A DNA stretch of 52,451 nucleotides from Clostridia bacterium (lineage in GTDB: Bacteria; Bacillota; Clostridia; Oscillospirales; CAG-272). A program made the translations under genes and the position numbers. The notes beneath the pieces were generated by a model. It had not been told where the DNA came from. It worked only from the letters and a program-made list of their open reading frames with translations, and searched no databases. The DNA lies in the NCBI GenBank assembly GCA_017440665.1, contig JAFSGU010000059.1:1-52451 (forward strand), in the 5' to 3' direction. Below, piece after piece: positions 6,520 to 14,863 of the stretch (within the stretch, counting starts at the first letter, position 1; each line of letters starts with the position of its first letter).

Positions 6520-7416
6520 TTGAATAAACCTATTATACGTGACACGGGAACACTTGACGGTGTACCCTACGTGAGACTGTCGGACACGGGAAACTTCTCC
6601 GTGTTCAAGACATTTGACTGCGGACAGTGCTTCCGCTTCGATCCCTCCCACAGAGAGGGTGAGCCCTACGCGGTGTCGGGCGTTGCCATGGGACGGCACG
6701 TCACCTTCCGTGAGGAGGATGACGGATTTACCGTTGTCGGTGCCGACGAAAAAGATTTCCACACGTTATGGGAAAAGTATCTGTCCCTTGACGTGGACTA
6801 CGGCGAGATAGATCTGGCGGTGATATCAGCCCTCGACGAAGAGGGAAACGCGGTCATGCGCCGCGCCGCAGAGGTGTCGGCAGGCATACGTATTCTGAGG
6901 CAAGAGCCGTGGGAGGCACTATGCTCCTTTATTATATCACAAAATAACAACATTCCGCGCATAAAAAAGATAATTTCCGCACTTTGTGAAAATTTCGGCG
7001 AGTTGACCATAGACGGCAGGGGAAAAGCCTTTCCCACAGCCCGCGCTTTGGCAGATGCGGGAGAGGAACGCCTCTTCGAGCTGAAGACGGGATTCCGCGC
7101 AAAGTACATAGCGGACGCGGCGCGCCGTGTGGCTGACGGGGAATTGGACCTTGACGCCGTGGTCAGATGCGATAGCTATGCAGAGGCTGAGGCGGAGCTT
7201 ATGAAGATACGGGGCGTCGGTCCCAAGGTGGCGGCGTGCGCGCTTCTCTTCGGCTTCGGCAAAACTGAGGCGTACCCTATTGACACGTGGATGAAAAAGG
7301 TGGCGGCGCGTCACTTCAAAAGCGGCCCCGACCCGCTGAAGTTCGGCAAATATGCAGGTGTTGCCCAGCAGTACCTTTTCTACATGGAAAGATACATGGG
7401 CGGCGGAGAGATGTGA
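6520..7416 (+). CDS. ogg: 8-oxoguanine DNA glycosylase / AP lyase (OGG1-like), 298 aa
   Basis: Base-excision repair enzyme that removes 8-oxoguanine opposite C. The N-terminal half (residues about 10-100, 'FDCGQCFRFDP') matches the OGG_N domain. The HhH-GPD core follows, with 'EPWEALCSFIISQNNNIPRI' and the helix-hairpin-helix 'IRGVGPKVAACALL'. Lys236 in GVGPK is the expected Schiff-base lysine and Asp255 in 'PIDTWM' the catalytic aspartate; their 19-residue separation equals that of human OGG1 (K249/D268). The C-terminal 'YAGVAQQYLFYMERYM' is also typical. Start is TTG at 6520, preceded by GAGG. Monocistronic, with its own promoter and terminator. Confidence 0.92.
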   Translation: MNKPIIRDTGTLDGVPYVRLSDTGNFSVFKTFDCGQCFRFDPSHREGEPYAVSGVAMGRHVTFREEDDGFTVVGADEKDFHTLWEKYLSLDVDYGEIDLAVISALDEEGNAVMRRAAEVSAGIRILRQEPWEALCSFIISQNNNIPRIKKIISALCENFGELTIDGRGKAFPTARALADAGEERLFELKTGFRAKYIADAARRVADGELDLDAVVRCDSYAEAEAELMKIRGVGPKVAACALLFGFGKTEAYPIDTWMKKVAARHFKSGPDPLKFGKYAGVAQQYLFYMERYMGGGEM

Positions 7417-7496
7417 AGTCGTGCCGTATGTGGTGAAATATTCTCCTGCGGAGAGGGATAAATCATTCGCAGGTGTCTGACCGTTATGATAAACAG

Positions 7497-7529
7497 TAGA
7501 GGTGACAGACCGTCACCTCTATTTTTTTT
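7497..7529 (+). terminator. Rho-independent terminator of ogg
   Basis: Stem TAGAGGTGAC (7497-7506) / GTCACCTCTA (7512-7521) followed by eight T. The T-run overlaps the stop codon of the converging membrane-protein gene. Confidence 0.85.
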
Positions 7530-9390
7530 ATTCTGTTGCAGTAACTGTCTTTGTATCGTTGTCTATCACGTATACCGTCCCGTCGCCTTCGAATTTGTAG
7601 CCGAGAGCATGGCAGGACGCGGCAAGCGATGCTTTATCAGCGTCATATACTACGATATACTTACGTAAATTAAGCTGTTCCGCAAGTTTTTCGCTGGCGG
7701 TGACCTCAGCGCTTGACATAAACGCGTAATGAGACGTGAGAAGCTCGAGGCGGACAACGTTCCGATGGAAAAAGTCGCCGTCGTCCGAGTATATGAGAAC
7801 GTAGCTGTCGCGGGGGATGGCTGCGGAAACGTCGTCGTAGAAATCCGAAAGACCCGCACGCTTTTCTGCGTATACTGCTGTATCCGCCCTGTATTCGGGC
7901 AAGTATAACTGAATGAGATTTTCGCGCACGGTGAAAAGTCCCGCGGTGCAGAAGAGAAGTGCTGTCGTTCCGATAAGGAATTTCCGCAAGGCGGGCATCT
8001 CTTCCGTAATATTCTGAAGCTGATCTGCCGATGCCACGGTGAGAGGGATCACCGTGAACAGCACGCCTGTAGTATAGTATCTGTAGAATGACGCAAGTAT
8101 CTCAGCTTCCTCAGGCGGGAAGATAAAGGCGTAGAGGACGAACAGCTCCGCCGCGTACAGCACCTGACATACAAGGCAGAACACCGAAGCACCGATGATA
8201 AACGATGCTTTTCTCTTTTTTGCAAGAGTGAGGATGACGGTGAATAATGCCAATGCCCAGACGACGGCTGTGAAGCAAACGGTCGCTGACGTAAAGTCGA
8301 ACAGCTCACGGAGCATCATGGAAAGGATGTTTTTTATATATCCCGTATCCCGTTCCGCCATGGCGGAGATCACACCCGACGCACTTGACGGGAATTTGTC
8401 CACGTGTGCGGGAAAGGTAAGCTTTACGTACACCTGCCAGAGGTAAGGTGTCAGGAACTGAAGGACGATGATTGAGACAACGGCACACACCCGGTGTATA
8501 GATCCCCTCTTGTCACGGGACAGGCTTTCCTTCGGATGTGTGAATTTTTTAACGTTCAGGCATATAACGAGAACTGTCACGACTGCGGCGAAGATCCTGC
8601 CGCTGCTTTTTACTATCGCCAGGTATGCGAGCATGGGAGCAAGTGTTACGGCGAGCTTTTTGCTGTCTTGTCTGTAATAATATGCCGCAATTACTCCTGC
8701 GGCACCCACGTAACCGATGATGCTGTCGGTGAGGTAGTTGTAAATGCCGAGGGATGCAGATAAAAGCTCGGGCAGGACGAACAGCATGAGGACGAACAAA
8801 AACAGCGGGAGCGCCTTTTTGTCACGAAGCCTTGTCTTGCAGAAAACGGCGGAAAGAGCCGCAGAAACAGCAACTCCGTGGGCAATGAGTCCCACACCCT
8901 CGGTGTATCCCGTAACGTGACAGAAAAAATAGGCAAAGCACGCGCCCCCGGGAGGATAATTGCGGAAGGATACGGCAGTACCCTCTGCGGAGAAGGCATC
9001 CGTCACACACATTTCCTTAAGGATCACAGCCCAATGGGAAAAATTGTCGGGATGAAGCAGCAGCATTCCGCTCATTCTTACGGTACAAAAGAGGGAGAGT
9101 AAGAAAAAGCATATTACAGCAGGTGAGGAAAGAAGCTCTGCGGCGGAATATTTACCGCTGACGGTGCGCCATGCCTCGTAGGCAAAAAGAGCTGTACCGA
9201 TAAGTAAGAATAAAAACGTCCCCTGTGACAGAGCTCCCGCAAGACCTGCGGCGTAAACGCCCAGGGATAGTGCGCTGACAGACAGGACCGGTGCAAAAGA
9301 GGGACAGATCTTAAGTCTGTCGTGTGAAAATGTAATATACCCGAAAAGGGATAAAAACACAAGTGCAAGCTTTAAAGTGCAGATCATCAT
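7528..9390 (-). CDS. Polytopic membrane protein, GT-C glycosyltransferase-like, 620 aa
   Basis: About a dozen hydrophobic segments cover residues 1-480, followed by a soluble C-terminal part of about 130 residues. The loop after the early membrane segments carries 'FSHWAVILKEM' and 'FRNYPPGGACFAYFF'; an acidic/aromatic loop with 'YPPG' is common in polyprenol-sugar-dependent GT-C transferases. I infer a role in surface glycan or lipid modification, but the exact family is not recognised. The start ATGATG overlaps the azlD stop (ATGA-type overlap), and no good ribosome site precedes it, so translation is probably coupled to azlD. Third gene of the azlC-azlD operon. Confidence 0.6.
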   Translation of the reverse strand: MMICTLKLALVFLSLFGYITFSHDRLKICPSFAPVLSVSALSLGVYAAGLAGALSQGTFLFLLIGTALFAYEAWRTVSGKYSAAELLSSPAVICFFLLSLFCTVRMSGMLLLHPDNFSHWAVILKEMCVTDAFSAEGTAVSFRNYPPGGACFAYFFCHVTGYTEGVGLIAHGVAVSAALSAVFCKTRLRDKKALPLFLFVLMLFVLPELLSASLGIYNYLTDSIIGYVGAAGVIAAYYYRQDSKKLAVTLAPMLAYLAIVKSSGRIFAAVVTVLVICLNVKKFTHPKESLSRDKRGSIHRVCAVVSIIVLQFLTPYLWQVYVKLTFPAHVDKFPSSASGVISAMAERDTGYIKNILSMMLRELFDFTSATVCFTAVVWALALFTVILTLAKKRKASFIIGASVFCLVCQVLYAAELFVLYAFIFPPEEAEILASFYRYYTTGVLFTVIPLTVASADQLQNITEEMPALRKFLIGTTALLFCTAGLFTVRENLIQLYLPEYRADTAVYAEKRAGLSDFYDDVSAAIPRDSYVLIYSDDGDFFHRNVVRLELLTSHYAFMSSAEVTASEKLAEQLNLRKYIVVYDADKASLAASCHALGYKFEGDGTVYVIDNDTKTVTATE

Positions 9391-9701
9391 AATTTTGTCA
9401 GAATAAATTCAATTAATATAACAACGACGGGACAGACGACCGCAACTGTAAACATGCTCTTTCCAAAGGCTGCAAGGATTATTCCCACAACAAGTGCCGC
9501 TCCTCCCGCGATGGGGGAATTCGTAGCGTCGATTATTGCGGGGACAGTCATCACTGCAAGAGTCACGTAGGGTACGTAGTAGAGAAAAGAGCGTACAGTT
9601 TGATTTTTGATCTCGCTTCGTATGAGTATCAGCGGGGTTACTCTGATAAGATACGTGACCGCCGCCATAACGAGTATGTATATCCATATATTATGTTCCA
9701 T
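9387..9701 (-). CDS. azlD: AzlD-type branched-chain amino acid export subunit, 104 aa
   Basis: Small protein with about four membrane helices, starting MEHNIWIYILVMAAVTYLIR and containing 'TPLILIRSEIKNQTVRSFLYYVPY', cut here as the typical AzlD 'R-P-F-L-Y-YVPY' block. It partners AzlC to export leucine/isoleucine/valine or analogues. The start at 9701 is preferred over 9719 because AGGAGGA sits six bases upstream of it. It follows azlC directly and overlaps the next gene's start. Confidence 0.85.
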   Translation of the reverse strand: MEHNIWIYILVMAAVTYLIRVTPLILIRSEIKNQTVRSFLYYVPYVTLAVMTVPAIIDATNSPIAGGAALVVGIILAAFGKSMFTVAVVCPVVVILIEFILTKL

Positions 9702-9715
9702 TTTTCGTCCTCCTG

Positions 9716-10429
9716 TCATTCGCAGTCCACGTCGGACGGGATGGGGCGGACAAGTGCCGCCGCAAGAGAGATAACCACGGTCAGGAGGATGGTCTTGATA
9801 CCCTGGGAGATACCGTCAAACAGAGGAAGCTTGTTTGCCGCAGTACTGAGAGCGAAGCTGACAAGAACGAGGGCGGCGATAACCTTATTCTTCATGGCGG
9901 GCGGGATGATTATTGCGATGAACATACCGAACAGGGCAACACTCAGAGCGCTTACCGCAAAGGACGGCAAAACGTCTCCCGCGATAACACCGAGGGCGGT
10001 GCCGAAAGCCCAGCCGGGCATTGCCATTCCCATAACACCGTACGAATATGCGGGCTCGATGTAGCCCTTTCTGCCGATATTTGCGGCAAATATCTCGTCG
10101 GTGATGGCGTAGCCTATTATAAGTCTGTGGAAAAAGGGCGTTTCGGGTGAGAATTTCTGGCTGAGGGTACATGACATCAGAAAATATCTGGCGTTTGCGA
10201 TAAATACCATCAGTGCCACCTCAAGATATCCCGCAGACACACCCACAAGGGAAATACCTGCGTATTCTCCCGCGGAGGCGTTGTTGGTAAGGCTTACCAC
10301 GAAAGCCTGAAGTGCCGAAAACCCCACCTTGCCCGCGGCGATGCCAAGGGCGAAGGACACGGCGAAATATGCAAGAAAGATCGGGAATCCGTCGCGGATA
10401 CCTTCTTTTATCAAAGCTTTGATTTTCAT
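9716..10429 (-). CDS. azlC: AzlC family branched-chain amino acid exporter, 237 aa
   Basis: Large subunit of the AzlCD exporter. Family marks: 'GIRDGFPIFLAYFAVSFALG' at the N-terminus, 'NNASAGEYAG', 'NARYFLMSCTLSQKF' and 'YAITDEIFA' in the centre, and hydrophobic helices to the end. Start is set at the inner ATG (10429), which has an AGGT-like site; an ATG at 10450 lacks any ribosome site. First gene of azlC-azlD-GT-C. Confidence 0.88.
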   Translation of the reverse strand: MKIKALIKEGIRDGFPIFLAYFAVSFALGIAAGKVGFSALQAFVVSLTNNASAGEYAGISLVGVSAGYLEVALMVFIANARYFLMSCTLSQKFSPETPFFHRLIIGYAITDEIFAANIGRKGYIEPAYSYGVMGMAMPGWAFGTALGVIAGDVLPSFAVSALSVALFGMFIAIIIPPAMKNKVIAALVLVSFALSTAANKLPLFDGISQGIKTILLTVVISLAAALVRPIPSDVDCE

Positions 10430-10467
10430 ATCAAACCTATACCGTCCCATATGATAATTACGTATAT

Positions 10468-10496
10468 ATTGTACTCTTTCTGTCTTGCGTTTGCAA
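10468..10496 (-). promoter_or_regulatory. SigA-type promoter of azlC operon
   Basis: Minus strand TTGCAA (10491-10496), 17-bp spacer, TACAAT (10468-10473). Confidence 0.7.
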
Positions 10497-10545
10497 GAGG
10501 AAGTACGTATTTTCTCACGATTTCGACGGTGATAAGGACTAAAGG

Positions 10546-10574
10546 TTGCAAAATCATAAGAAAACTGCTATAAT
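10546..10574 (+). promoter_or_regulatory. SigA-type promoter of the surface-protein gene
   Basis: TTGCAA (10546-10551), 17-bp spacer, TATAAT (10569-10574); divergent to the azlC promoter. Confidence 0.75.
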
Positions 10575-10613
10575 GTAGACGTAACGCATTGCGATTTACA
10601 GGAGGTGTGAGTT

Positions 10614-13574
10614 TTGAAAACTGTTTTAAAGCTTTGCGCGGCTATTCTGATATTAACATCACTGACACTTTCGGTCTGCGCCGAAAAGGGTGATGGGACT
10701 GAGATGATATATTCTTATGCGGAACGAACAGACGAGGGTAAGTTTGACGGATTGTCTGTTCCCGACGATGCCGGCTTCTATTCCGAAGCAGATGAAGATA
10801 GTGAAGACGAAACAAAGACCGATGAGAAAGATGCAGATGAGGACGCTGAAATTGAAAAGAGGGTAACCTCGTCGGACGGCAAGATAAGCTTCGTCACTCA
10901 CGGTGAAGAAAAATACGTTAAGACACAGATATCTGACGGAAAAAGCGAGGTCTCCGTTAATTTTTCCCTTGCTGATATGAAATGTACGTCGGGAACGGAT
11001 TGCTTTGGCTTTGCCTTCCACGTGAACGGAGAGGCGGTAACGGGTGCCGCGGCGCCTTACGTCAACGTTTCCCTCAGAGTACGTATAAAAAACAGAGAAT
11101 ATGTGTCCGAGGTGCCGATACTTCCGGGTGGAAGCGGAAGGATCTTCGCAGACGCATCGGGTATTGACTGCGACAGCTTTGATGACGTAAGGATCACGTT
11201 TTCGCTGACAGAAGACGTTACAAACGTAACGGAGATCACCCTGACGGAGCCATACGTATCAGACGGATATGATTTTACCTTCCAACGTAAACAGGGCTTT
11301 GAGTATATTTCCGTTTTGAGCGGAAGCATGAAGGCGGACAAGATCTCATTGAACGTACACTCGGAGGACGGCGTAAGCACTTTCCTTGTAGGTACTGCAA
11401 AGGAAGAGCTCAGACGTATAAGGTATCTTGCTGTCGGCTGTCAGGATGCATGTGTTGTCAGCGCGAGAGACGCCGACAACGGTAACAAGTCCCCGTCTGC
11501 GGTAAACGTCAGCGAGGATTCCCCTTCGGCTGTATTCAGGCTTGACGGATGCCCCTCCGTTTTTGTATCGGTGACGGGTGAAGGAACTGTGTCTATAGAC
11601 GAGCTTGAGATATACGGCACGTCAGAGACTGCGGCAAGCACTCTTCACGATCTGAGTATTCTTTCCATAACCGACGGTGAGCTTACAGCAAAGGGAACTC
11701 TGAACAGAGAGTCTGTAAGGGAGTATGCCGGATGCCGTATAGGACTGTTCAGAATACCCGCGACCGGCACTGCCCAGCCTGAGCTTGTGGCTCAGACAAG
11801 GGTGACGTCCCGTTTCTCGTTTAACGTGAAGGACGTGGGCGCTACAGCCTACGACTATATGTATTATGCGGCGATAATCGACAAAAACGACGAATACATA
11901 CGTATCACACCGTCCAAATTCGTGTCTGCGGCGGGTACAAAAAGTACAGCAAGCGGTCTTTACGGCCTTCACGGCGTTGACCCCGTTGCGGTATATGAAG
12001 CGGGAGCGTCTTATGCCATGATAGACGTGGATCTGGCAAAGCTTACTTCAGCCGAAAAAGTATCGGGTCTGACTGTGGCACGAGGAGGATACGTGTTCGG
12101 ACTTAACTCAGAATACGTGGACGAGCTTGATTCCTATATGGAGCTTTACCGTGTGTCGGGTATATCGGTATACGTTAAGCTGTATTGCTCCGAGCCGATA
12201 AAGTCAAGGTATGACGAAAGCTATCTGACGTACAGAAGAAGCTCAGCGGAATATATGCTTCGTTCCGATACTCCCGAGGCTGCGGGAATGTATACCGCAA
12301 TCGTGTCATATCTTTGCAGGAGATATCCGAGCATTACCTCTTTTGTGCTGTCATCGGGTGTAAACTCCGTTGAGCTGACAGGTATGTCTTATACAGATAT
12401 GTACAAAAGTGCGGGGGATATTGCCATGGCGGCAAGACTGGTGTACGGTGCCGCTTCCGAAACATCCGACGTGTTCATTACTGTCCCCGTATGCGAAGTG
12501 GCGGACAGATACGATGCGTCCGCCGAGGTTTTGCTGTCTCTCGTTGCGGAAAAGCTCCTCCACGTGGGACATATCCCGTGGGCTGTTATGTATACCGGGG
12601 GCGAATGTGAGCTGCCTGAGCTCAGCGACAGTATAATTTACTTACAGAGAATGAACAATACCGCTGCCGCGTCTTTTACTGTGTATTGTTATGCTCCCGA
12701 GATATTCGGGGAGACGGAGATCGAGGGGTATAAGGCGCTGTGTAACAGTGCTTCATCTACGCCTGTGAGAACAGTTTTTCTGTCCGGATCACAGCTTGAA
12801 AATAAGATCGGACGTGACGTGCTTAACGGACTGAACAGTGATATGAAGGATGAGACGTCGCATCTGTTTACTTCTGATGCTTTGACAAGCACGGATGTTT
12901 ATTCTTCGGTGACAGGTGTACATACTGTATGGGATTTTTCGTCTGTCCGCAGTACTCTCGGATGGGTAGGCGGATACGGTATTGAGAAGCTGTCGTCGGA
13001 ACCGGAAGCCCTTTACGGCGAGCTGGCTGACAGACGTGTTCTCAGATGCATTACCGCAGACAAGCACGGCAGTGCGGGAATCATCATGTGCAGACAGGAG
13101 TATTCCGTAAACCTTGCGACAGCTCCGCTTGTAGAATTCGTTTATTCGTATGAGTGTGACACAGACGTGAGCATCGTTTTCGTCTTTGCCAACGGCGAGA
13201 ACAGGGCCGAGTTTAAGGTGCCCGCATCACTGGCAAGGGGAGAAGACGGTAAATACACAGCACTCTGTGATCTTTCGGAGTTTTCCAAAATATCTGCGGT
13301 CGCCTACGTGGGCGTACTGATATATTCGGATTCCGCAGTCAGCTTTGAACTGTCGTGTGTGAACGTTATGAGTACAGAGCTTGAGGACGATGATATCGCC
13401 CACTTGTTTGAAAAGAAGGATGTTGCGGAGAAAGAGCCTCTTCCCGTACTGCGTATCGGGGCAGGTGTTGTTTTGGTTGCCGTTACCGTTGTGGTGATGT
13501 CAGTTTGTGTTATACGTGTGCGTAACAGAGACAGGTCTCTTGTTAACGTAATAAAGAAAAGACGCCACAGATAA
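10614..13574 (+). CDS. Large exported membrane-anchored protein with degenerate DUF5722/TIM-barrel-like region, 986 aa
   Basis: Signal peptide at residues 1-24 (KTVLKLCAAILILTSLTLSV, then CAEKG), an acidic linker rich in Asp/Glu (about 50-80), beta-rich middle, then a barrel-like segment (about 440-700) and a C-terminal membrane helix (IGAGVVLVAVTVVVMSVCVI) with a basic tail, so it is held on the outer face of the membrane. The barrel part has a 'YVDELDSYMELYRVSGI' block and 'YTAIVSYLCRRYP' as in DUF5722 glycosidase-like proteins, but the expected N-E pair after the strand is replaced by 'LSSGVNS', so catalysis is doubtful. Start is TTG at 10614 with AGGAGGTG (10600-10607). Monocistronic. Confidence 0.55.
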   Translation: MKTVLKLCAAILILTSLTLSVCAEKGDGTEMIYSYAERTDEGKFDGLSVPDDAGFYSEADEDSEDETKTDEKDADEDAEIEKRVTSSDGKISFVTHGEEKYVKTQISDGKSEVSVNFSLADMKCTSGTDCFGFAFHVNGEAVTGAAAPYVNVSLRVRIKNREYVSEVPILPGGSGRIFADASGIDCDSFDDVRITFSLTEDVTNVTEITLTEPYVSDGYDFTFQRKQGFEYISVLSGSMKADKISLNVHSEDGVSTFLVGTAKEELRRIRYLAVGCQDACVVSARDADNGNKSPSAVNVSEDSPSAVFRLDGCPSVFVSVTGEGTVSIDELEIYGTSETAASTLHDLSILSITDGELTAKGTLNRESVREYAGCRIGLFRIPATGTAQPELVAQTRVTSRFSFNVKDVGATAYDYMYYAAIIDKNDEYIRITPSKFVSAAGTKSTASGLYGLHGVDPVAVYEAGASYAMIDVDLAKLTSAEKVSGLTVARGGYVFGLNSEYVDELDSYMELYRVSGISVYVKLYCSEPIKSRYDESYLTYRRSSAEYMLRSDTPEAAGMYTAIVSYLCRRYPSITSFVLSSGVNSVELTGMSYTDMYKSAGDIAMAARLVYGAASETSDVFITVPVCEVADRYDASAEVLLSLVAEKLLHVGHIPWAVMYTGGECELPELSDSIIYLQRMNNTAAASFTVYCYAPEIFGETEIEGYKALCNSASSTPVRTVFLSGSQLENKIGRDVLNGLNSDMKDETSHLFTSDALTSTDVYSSVTGVHTVWDFSSVRSTLGWVGGYGIEKLSSEPEALYGELADRRVLRCITADKHGSAGIIMCRQEYSVNLATAPLVEFVYSYECDTDVSIVFVFANGENRAEFKVPASLARGEDGKYTALCDLSEFSKISAVAYVGVLIYSDSAVSFELSCVNVMSTELEDDDIAHLFEKKDVAEKEPLPVLRIGAGVVLVAVTVVVMSVCVIRVRNRDRSLVNVIKKRRHR

Positions 13575-13597
13575 GCCGGATAAACCTATGATCATAT

Positions 13598-13635
13598 AAA
13601 AACCGCTGTTTTGATACACAAAACGGCGGTTTTTG
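13598..13635 (+). terminator. Rho-independent terminator
   Basis: AAAAACCGCTGTTTT (from 13598) pairs with AAAACGGCGGTTTTT (ending 13635) with one G-T wobble and a T-run. It follows the stop at 13574 by 24 bp. Confidence 0.85.
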
Positions 13636-13677
13636 CCTGCAAAATTAAAATTAACACCAAGTATTCCCACGCCCAAG

Positions 13678-13706
13678 TTGACAAAACCGTGCGGGTTTGG
13701 TATAAT
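13678..13706 (+). promoter_or_regulatory. Strong SigA promoter of the yybS-like/gdpP cluster
   Basis: Consensus TTGACA (13678-13683), 17-bp spacer, consensus TATAAT (13701-13706). About 75 bp upstream of the first gene. Confidence 0.85.
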
Positions 13707-13780
13707 TATAATAATATACAGTATTCTGGCGTCGTGTACGCACGGCGCGATTGACATCACTGAATTGAGGAATAATTAAA

Positions 13781-14803
13781 TTGGATAACAGATCTACCCC
13801 TTCTACTGTTGAAAGCAAAGGGCAGGCATCTTGTGAAACCTCGGGTAACCGTTTTGTCAAGATGATTTTTCTTGTGATGACGTCGATCTTTGCGTTCAAC
13901 TCCCTTAATAGCAAACTTGCGTTTCTTTTTATCACGTTCTACGCTATAGCCGTGGGTATACTTGCGGGCTTTATCAAAGAGAAGAAATACGCTGTGATCG
14001 CTATACCGGTTATCGCATCATTTTGTTGCTATCCGCATTTTCAGTTTTTTGTGCCCGCCCTATTGTTCATGATATTGCTGGCTTTCCTCTGCTCTTCTTA
14101 TCTGAAGGACAGACCGGGACAGTTCGCTTTCTTTACCATGTGTGCCCTGATGTATTCCATGGCGGCTGTCGGTGCGGGCGTGCTTGTGGCTGTACAGTAT
14201 TTCGGCTCTGTTGAGACTTGTCTTGATGCGGTCACCAAGTATGCGGTAAGCGTAGCGGAGCTGTTATATAACAATATTCCCGAAAGGCTTATCGCAAAAG
14301 TTTCAGCTGAGGATCTTTCTTCGCTTAAGGAGGCATATCTCAGCGCCGCGAAACAGGTGGTGTATCTGCTTCCGTCCGCCTTGGTGATATCGTCCATGTA
14401 TGCTGCTTTTCTGACCAAGCGTACGCTTACAAAGACACTCGGCGGAAAGAAGAAGCTTCCCGTGCTGTTCAGCAGTCCCTATTATCCCCCCGCAGTGCTT
14501 GCCATCGGCTACATGATACTTTCGTTTTTGGGTATATTATTTGCGCTCAGCTCCGAAGAGGCATACTATATCTACATGAACTTAATGGCTGTGCTTGGCG
14601 TGGTGTTTGCTTACGTAGGACTTGTGGAATACGTATCCGTGCTGTTACGTCCCGTTCACCCGAAGCAGAGGGTCGTATACGTCGTCATGGGAATCATAGT
14701 TGTGGGATTCCTCACGATGTCTGCGTTTTCCATACTCGCGTATTTCGGTGCGTGCCGTGCAATTTTCTCGCGCGTCAGGGTGATCAGAATAACGAAAAAG
14801 TAA
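13781..14803 (+). CDS. DUF2232 (YybS-like) membrane protein, 340 aa
   Basis: Hydrophilic N-terminal 25 residues, then about eight membrane helices. Composition, size and above all position (directly before gdpP, rplI and dnaB) match YybS/DUF2232 of Firmicutes. Its biochemical role is not established; the fold resembles small-molecule transporter subunits. Start is TTG at 13781 with TGAGGA nine bases upstream. First gene of the cluster; 60 bp separate it from gdpP. Confidence 0.75.
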   Translation: MDNRSTPSTVESKGQASCETSGNRFVKMIFLVMTSIFAFNSLNSKLAFLFITFYAIAVGILAGFIKEKKYAVIAIPVIASFCCYPHFQFFVPALLFMILLAFLCSSYLKDRPGQFAFFTMCALMYSMAAVGAGVLVAVQYFGSVETCLDAVTKYAVSVAELLYNNIPERLIAKVSAEDLSSLKEAYLSAAKQVVYLLPSALVISSMYAAFLTKRTLTKTLGGKKKLPVLFSSPYYPPAVLAIGYMILSFLGILFALSSEEAYYIYMNLMAVLGVVFAYVGLVEYVSVLLRPVHPKQRVVYVVMGIIVVGFLTMSAFSILAYFGACRAIFSRVRVIRITKK

Positions 14804-14863
14804 TATTTCGGTATTACCACGTTTTTTTGACAACAGAATTTCTCTTCCGAACGGAGGATCAGT

